From NCBI RefSeq assembly GCF_041060425.1, contig NZ_JAULBC010000008.1:62001-126000 (forward strand): a stretch of DNA of 64,000 nucleotides. The letters are read 5' to 3'. The notes under the pieces were generated by a model. The model searched no databases. It was not told where the DNA came from and saw only the letters and a list, made by a program, of their open reading frames with translations. The position numbers and the translations under genes are program-made. The stretch's first letter is position 1, and every line of letters starts with the position of its first letter. Below, one piece after another: positions 59,251-64,000 of the stretch. The DNA comes from Danxiaibacter flavus (lineage in GTDB: Bacteria; Bacteroidota; Bacteroidia; Chitinophagales; Chitinophagaceae).

Positions 59251-59284
59251 TCCCACAGGTGCTAATACCTGTGGGATTTTTTTT
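59251..59284 (+). terminator. Rho-independent terminator
   Basis: TCCCACAGGT and ACCTGTGGGA form a perfect 10-bp stem around a 6-base loop, followed by eight T residues, 33 bp after the YncE-phosphatase stop. Confidence 0.9.
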
Positions 59285-59461
59285 GCAATCGAAAAATGCT
59301 TTCAGCAATCACCAGACTATCTGTCCCGGGCTGCTTCACCTATCCCGCCTCTTTTAGTTGACAATAAAACGCAGCGCCATTTGCCGTTCTTACTTTAATT
59401 TTTGATATTTTACTTGTCAATTGTTTGTTCAATTGTTCAATGATACGTAACAATCACTCAT

Positions 59462-61009
59462 ATGAAAAGACGAAATTTTCTACGCGCATCGGGTTTATTT
59501 CCTTTTGTAGCCGGAAATCTTGCAAATAGTTTTCCTTCTAATGGCGCAGAATTACAAAACGGATTAAAGAGTCCCCAACCTGTTTCGCGCGATTTCTTTT
59601 ACAAACCGGAAGATGCGTGGGCCGCAGATTTCATTCCCATGTATGCCGAAGGAAAATTTCAGTTGTTTTATTTGCTCGATTGGAGGAATGGCGAAAAGTA
59701 CGGAGAAGGAACGCCCTGGTACAGATTATCAACAACGGATTTTGTTTCGTTTGAAGAGCACGGACAGGTACTTCCACGAGGTACAAAAGAACAACAGGAT
59801 CTGTATGTTTTTACGGGAAGCGCGTTGAAAGGCCATGATAACAAATACCATATATTTTATACGGGGCACAATCATCACCTTGCCGAGTCAGGGAAACCTG
59901 CGCAGGGAGTAATGCACGCTGTGAGTGATGATTTGCAGCACTGGACAAAAATTCCTGAACAAACATTTTTTGCTCCGTCTGATAACTATGAGAAAAACGA
60001 CTGGCGCGATCCCTTTGTTTTTTTTAATGAGGAGACAAAAGAATACAACATGTTGCTGGCCGCGAGATTGAATAAAGGAATGCCACGTCGCCGCGGCATT
60101 ACAGGGCTTTGCACTTCTAAGGACCTGGTAAAGTGGGAAGTGAAAGAACCTTTTTATATGCCTAACCAGTTTATTACGCATGAATGTCCTGACCTGTTTA
60201 AAATAGGTGATTGGTGGTATCTTCTCTTCTCGGAGTATTGCGATGTGTATGCTACAAGATATCGCATGAGCCGTTCTTTGAAAGGGCCATGGCTAACACC
60301 CAAACAGGACACCTTCGATGGCCACGCTTTTTATGCAGCTAAAACTGCTTCGGATGGCAATAACAGATTCATTTTTGGATGGAATCCGACGCGTAGCGAC
60401 AACGCGGACAATGGGGATTGGAACTGGGGCGGAAATCTTGTCGTGCACCAGGTTATTCAACAACCCAATGGCGAACTGACGGTTCGCGCGCCTGAGACCG
60501 TTCGCAAAGCATTTAGTAAGCCTGTACAACAGGAATTTAAATCTGGTACTGGCGAAGTAATTGGCGCGAAGAAAGAAATAGAGATTAAAGCTGATGGAAT
60601 ATTTAATGCCGTTGCAGCAGGTAAAATGCCAGCTACCTGCAGAATAAGTACCAACGTTGTATTTGATAAAGCACCGAGGAGCTTTGGTTGCATACTTCGC
60701 GGTAGTGATGATTTTGATAAGGGCTATTATATTCGCCTGGAGCCAGATAGAAGCAGACTTGTGTTTGATGTGTGGCCGAGACGGGTCGCAACAACGCCTT
60801 ATATGGCCGATTTGGAGCGGCTGGTAACATTTGAGCAGGGCTCGCCCGTTTCTATTGAAATATTTATTGACGGCAACAAGGGAGTTGTATATGTGAACAA
60901 TCAGGTTGCGATGAATTTCCGGGCTTATGATCTTCCGGAAGGTAATTGGGGATTTTTTGTAACGGAAGGAACTGCGAGGTTTAAGGATATTGAATTGTCG
61001 ACGTTGTAG
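59462..61009 (+). CDS. GH32/GH43-clan beta-fructosidase-like enzyme, exported
   Basis: This 515-aa protein starts RRNFLRASGLFPFVAG, a Tat-like twin-arginine signal. Five-bladed propeller motifs follow: DAWAADFIPMYAEGKFQLFYL (the position of the WMNDPNG nucleophile block, here AADF), WRDPFVFFNEETKEY (RDP) and THECPDLFKIGDWWYLLFS (the EC acid/base motif). A C-terminal beta-sandwich of about 150 residues is present. It probably acts on beta-fructosides or related sugars. The changed first motif leaves specificity open. Confidence 0.83.
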   Translation: MKRRNFLRASGLFPFVAGNLANSFPSNGAELQNGLKSPQPVSRDFFYKPEDAWAADFIPMYAEGKFQLFYLLDWRNGEKYGEGTPWYRLSTTDFVSFEEHGQVLPRGTKEQQDLYVFTGSALKGHDNKYHIFYTGHNHHLAESGKPAQGVMHAVSDDLQHWTKIPEQTFFAPSDNYEKNDWRDPFVFFNEETKEYNMLLAARLNKGMPRRRGITGLCTSKDLVKWEVKEPFYMPNQFITHECPDLFKIGDWWYLLFSEYCDVYATRYRMSRSLKGPWLTPKQDTFDGHAFYAAKTASDGNNRFIFGWNPTRSDNADNGDWNWGGNLVVHQVIQQPNGELTVRAPETVRKAFSKPVQQEFKSGTGEVIGAKKEIEIKADGIFNAVAAGKMPATCRISTNVVFDKAPRSFGCILRGSDDFDKGYYIRLEPDRSRLVFDVWPRRVATTPYMADLERLVTFEQGSPVSIEIFIDGNKGVVYVNNQVAMNFRAYDLPEGNWGFFVTEGTARFKDIELSTL

Positions 61010-61060
61010 TAAAAATTAAATCTAAATAAGATCTCTCAATTCGCAGTACTGATTAATGCA

Positions 61061-61203
61061 ATCCCGGAGGGATGAAATTATTATAGAAAATATATGGAAT
61101 CGTTCAAAAACCCCGAAGGGGTGACACCTCAAAAATGCCACCCCTTCGGGGTTTTAATAATTTGTTTTACTCATTGCTATAATAATTTCATCCCTTCGGG
61201 ATT
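61061..61203. terminator. Nested palindrome/bidirectional terminator
   Basis: The inner stem AAAACCCCGAAGGGGTG (61107-61123) pairs perfectly with CACCCCTTCGGGGTTTT (61139-61155). The outer arms ATCCCGGAGGGATGAAATTA (61061) and TAATTTCATCCCTTCGGGAT (61183-61202) are also complementary. It lies between convergent genes (GH32-like and ABC-F) and can stop both. Related units are near 36800 and 47820. Confidence 0.75.
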
Positions 61204-61282
61204 GGGTCACAGTACAACCTGGTTTTCCAGCTTATGAATTCTTTATTCGTAAAATTGAATATTTTCATAATGTGGTTCATCC

Positions 61283-63166
61283 TTACTCCATCATCTCACT
61301 CAACTCAAGCCAGCGCATTTCTTTTTCAGCTAACAGGTTTTCAATTTCACTCATCCTGTTGCCGAGTTTTGTTATTTCCTCAAAGCTGATGTTGCCACCC
61401 ATTTTCTCGGTGATTGTTTTTTTCTCTTCTTCCAGCGCGGGTAGCTCTTTTTCCAGGTCTTCGAATTCACGCTTTTCTTTGTAAGATAGCTTTTTCTTTG
61501 CCGGAGCGCTGGTTTGCGTTTTGGGAGCTACTGTTTCTTCTGCCTTAACGGTGATGGCTTGCTGTTTCTTTTCCTCTTCTTTTTGCCACAAGCGGTATTG
61601 CGTGTAGTTCCCCGGAAAATCGCGCACTTCACCTTCTCCTTCAAACACAAATAAGTGATCAACCAGTCTGTCCATAAAATAACGGTCGTGTGATACAATC
61701 AGCACACATCCCTGGTATTCGCTTAAAAAGTTTTCGAGCACCGCCAGCGTAGGAAGATCAAGATCATTGGTGGGCTCATCCAATATTAAGAAGTTGGGAT
61801 TTCTGAAAAGTATAGTCAGCAATTGCAAGCGTTTCTTTTCACCGCCACTTAATGCACTTAGATAAGTGTACTGTTTTTCCGGCGCAAATAGAAACAATTC
61901 CAGGAACTGCGCCGCACTTAAGCTGCCTCCCCTGGCTAATGGAAAACTTTCGGCAAAAGATTTCACATATTCAATTACCCGCATATCTTCTTTTATCTCT
62001 AAACCCTGTTGGGAGAAATTACCGAAGATGATGGTATCACCAACGTTTATTTTGCCGCTGTCAGCGGGCTCTAATCCCTGCAAAATATTCAGGAATGTAC
62101 TCTTACCCACACCATTTTTTCCAATAACACCAATGCGCTCTCCTTTGCTGAAAGTATAATCGAAGCCTTTAAGAATAGTTTTATCTCCGTAGCTTTTATA
62201 CACTTTTTTCATCTCTATGATCTTGCCCCCTAATCTGCTCATCTTCATCTGCAATTGTAGCTGCGCATCTTCAATCCGCTGTTTGGCACGGGCTTCTACG
62301 TCATAAAAATTATCAATTCGGCTTTTTGATTTTGTTGTTCTGGCCTTTGGCTGCTTGCGCATCCATTCCAGCTCTTTACGGTATTCATTCCGGGCTTTGT
62401 CAATACTGGCCTGTTCGCTTTCTATACGTGCGGCTTTCTTTTCCATGTAGTTTTCGTAGTCGCCTTTATATACGTACATGTTCTCGCGCTCCAGCTCCCA
62501 GATCTCATCGCACACTGCATCAAGAAAATAACGGTCGTGCGTTACAAGCAATAGCGTAACATTTTCCTGGTTAAGATAATGCTCCAGCCATTCGATCATT
62601 TCAACGTCAAGATGGTTGGTGGGTTCATCCATCATCAGCATTGTATGCTTATGCTCAAAGCCAATATCGATCAATGTTTTTGCAAGAGATACCCTTTTGC
62701 GCTGACCACCGCTTAAAGTGCTTACCTGGCTTTGAAGATGGTGAATGTTCAGCTTGCCCAATATTTGCTGCACTTTCGATTCAAAATCCCAGGCGCCAAG
62801 CTCATCCATTTTTGCAATAGCATCAGCAATGGCATCTCCGTTATTCTGCTCCACGGCGTCCTCATAATTACTGATAGCTTTCATCACAGGATGGCTTGAG
62901 CTGAAGATGTTCTCCAGCACATTCTTATTTTCATCAAAATGCGGATCCTGTTCAAACAAGGCAACGGTAACGTCTTTATGTACCCAAAGTTTGCCCTCAT
63001 CAGGTGTTTCTTTTCCTGAAAGTATTTTCAATAAAGTACTTTTTCCCACACCATTGCGGGCAATCAAAGCTATTTTGTCTCCTTCATTTATGTGGAACGA
63101 AATATTTCTGAACAGGGGCGTTACGCCGAAACTTTTAGTCAGTCCTTCTGCTGATACATAATGCAT
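61283..63166 (-). CDS. uup: ABC-F ATPase (Uup-like)
   Basis: This 627-aa protein has two ABC domains: ARNGVGKSTLLKIL and GKNGVGKSTFLNIL Walker A motifs, LSGGQRKRVSLAKTL and LSGGEKKRLQLL signatures, MLMMDEPTNHLD and FLILDEPTNDLD Walker B motifs. The linker is typical, and a C-terminal helical hairpin follows (KKLSYKEKREFEDLEKELPALEEEKKTITEKM), as in Uup/Ettin-type proteins. No TM segments. ABC-F proteins act on ribosomes or DNA branch structures. The Uup name rests on the C-terminal coil. It is a single gene. Confidence 0.9.
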   Translation of the reverse strand: MHYVSAEGLTKSFGVTPLFRNISFHINEGDKIALIARNGVGKSTLLKILSGKETPDEGKLWVHKDVTVALFEQDPHFDENKNVLENIFSSSHPVMKAISNYEDAVEQNNGDAIADAIAKMDELGAWDFESKVQQILGKLNIHHLQSQVSTLSGGQRKRVSLAKTLIDIGFEHKHTMLMMDEPTNHLDVEMIEWLEHYLNQENVTLLLVTHDRYFLDAVCDEIWELERENMYVYKGDYENYMEKKAARIESEQASIDKARNEYRKELEWMRKQPKARTTKSKSRIDNFYDVEARAKQRIEDAQLQLQMKMSRLGGKIIEMKKVYKSYGDKTILKGFDYTFSKGERIGVIGKNGVGKSTFLNILQGLEPADSGKINVGDTIIFGNFSQQGLEIKEDMRVIEYVKSFAESFPLARGGSLSAAQFLELFLFAPEKQYTYLSALSGGEKKRLQLLTILFRNPNFLILDEPTNDLDLPTLAVLENFLSEYQGCVLIVSHDRYFMDRLVDHLFVFEGEGEVRDFPGNYTQYRLWQKEEEKKQQAITVKAEETVAPKTQTSAPAKKKLSYKEKREFEDLEKELPALEEEKKTITEKMGGNISFEEITKLGNRMSEIENLLAEKEMRWLELSEMME

Positions 63167-63356
63167 GCGGCAAAGATAATGGATGGCGAATAAGATAAAA
63201 CGTGAATTGCCGGAACCATGTTTATCAGTTCCTTAGGTTGTTTTTCAGCGTGCACCCCATGATTGCGCGTACATTTTAAACCGCCTGCATTACTTTCTTG
63301 CCTTATATTTATTGCCGTAATTATGTAAAACATCTTTTTAAGTTATTGAAACCAGT

Positions 63357-63812
63357 ATGAAAAAAATATCGTTGCTTCTCCTTATTGCTTTAGCGGGATT
63401 TATGATTAAGGCAAATGCGCAGGACCAAAAAGCAGAATCATTCACAGGCGCTACCGCGCATAAAAAGCATTATCAAGCTGTGTATCAATTGAATAATGAT
63501 GACGAAAAAGTGATTAAGGCAACACTAAAAAATATTAATAATGCTTTGGAAGATCCGAGGTTAAAAGGCAAGCTGGAAATAGAGCTCGTGGTGCATGGCG
63601 GCGGCGTTGCTGTCTTTAAAAAAGACAAGCCTTATGAGCAACAGCTAAAAGATCTTCAGGCAAAAGGCGTAATTCTTGCGCAATGCCTCAATACCATGAA
63701 GGAGCGAAACATCAGCAAAGAAGAATTGTTTGATTTTATTTCGTTCGTACCAAGTGGCAACGGTGAAATCATCATTCGTCAACAGGAAGGCTGGGCTGTA
63801 GTACATCCTTAA
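63357..63812 (+). CDS. Exported DsrE/DsrF-like protein
   Basis: This 151-aa protein has a signal peptide (MKKISLLLLIALAGFMIKANAQ). A DsrE-like alpha/beta fold follows: YQAVYQLNNDDEKVIKATLKNINNALEDPRLKGKLEIELVVHGGGVAVFKKDKPYEQQLKDLQAKGVILAQCLNTMKERNISKEEL. The single Cys in AQCLNTM sits where DsrE-like proteins carry a conserved cysteine. Related exported proteins occur widely in Bacteroidota with no proven function. Confidence 0.85.
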   Translation: MKKISLLLLIALAGFMIKANAQDQKAESFTGATAHKKHYQAVYQLNNDDEKVIKATLKNINNALEDPRLKGKLEIELVVHGGGVAVFKKDKPYEQQLKDLQAKGVILAQCLNTMKERNISKEELFDFISFVPSGNGEIIIRQQEGWAVVHP

Positions 63813-64000
63813 CTTCATCAGAAATAACAACATTTGAATAAACGCTATGTGGATGTAGTTGTACCTGCGGGTATTGCTGCATCCTTTTTTATTTTTGCCC
63901 TGTCCATACATTTTAAAAGATCAAATATTTGGGAAGGCAGGCACGCAAGATGCGATAACGAAATTTGTTATCTGGCTACATCGGACTTGTTCTTTTGCCC
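63813..64000. other. No gene recognised at right edge
   Basis: A GATAACGAAATTTGTTATC hairpin lies near 63954-63973, about 140 bp past the DsrE-like gene. No T run follows. No frame is convincing in these 190 bases. Confidence 0.4.

Overview
The window looks like a chromosomal piece of a Bacteroidota, most likely a member of the Chitinophagales (Chitinophaga/Niastella-like). The reasons are a fused MurF-alanine racemase, a CarboxypepD_reg TonB-dependent receptor, an ECF sigma/anti-sigma pair, a DUF6597-type AraC regulator, TAnnTTTG-type promoter boxes, TTG/GTG starts, and intergenic DNA packed with short palindromes and degenerate 7-bp arrays. The assignment is inferred from gene content only.

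Region 1 (about 0.5-19.7 kb) is accessory DNA. Nearly all genes are small, on the minus strand and separately spaced. They include three SUKH (SMI1/KNR4) proteins, a DUF4262 protein, a DUF7677-like protein, an STM3941-like protein, small lipoproteins and membrane proteins, a methyltransferase, an RDD protein, a second methionine aminopeptidase, an S41 peptidase, and an ECF sigma/anti-sigma/DUF6249 operon. The SUKH and DUF-type genes recall stand-alone immunity genes, but no toxin is seen. Three of these genes carry a single-base frameshift. The spacers are seeded with one REP-like hairpin family. A full element at 15734-16703 carries a REP-associated tyrosine transposase (RAYT) between inverted REP ends. 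Two elements of about 305 bp (4476-4780 and 12916-13221) have the same ends and no gene. Solo hairpins and tandem arrays complete the family. It is confined to 4.4-19.0 kb.

Region 2 (about 19.7-25.2 kb) is a probable defence island bounded by two copies of an 80-bp repeat. It holds an XRE regulator, a Cas2/SinR-like protein with a two-TM partner, and a compact minus-strand operon. The operon encodes a 58-aa membrane protein, a 189-aa ABC-3C-type protein, an ABC-3C middle component and an SMC/Rad50-like ATPase with a CxxC-x12-CxxC hook. The C-terminus of the 58-aa protein and the N-terminus of the 189-aa protein carry the same Gly/Asp-rich motif (GGD[IV]AGRDI). This suggests homotypic signalling from an ABC sensor to a membrane effector and is the strongest candidate for an undescribed system here.

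Region 3 (25.2-64 kb) is mostly ordinary chromosome: a PAP2-like protein, rpoN, a DegT aminotransferase, a DHFR-like protein, a polysaccharide deacetylase, a CocE hydrolase, a TonB receptor, TerC, MurF-Alr, LspA, lipoproteins, D-lactate dehydrogenase, a sterol desaturase-like enzyme with two tiny membrane proteins upstream, a GHL10 glycosidase, a MarR regulator, a radical SAM/SPASM enzyme, a TPR protein, a VOC protein, an AraC regulator with an FAD monooxygenase, a YncE-phosphatase fusion, a GH32-like enzyme, an ABC-F protein and a DsrE-like protein. At 53.2-54.1 kb, tRNA-Arg(CCT) is preceded by two tandem units, each made of a broken 5' half of the same tRNA and a GIY-YIG nuclease gene. No rRNA, CRISPR array or riboswitch was recognised.
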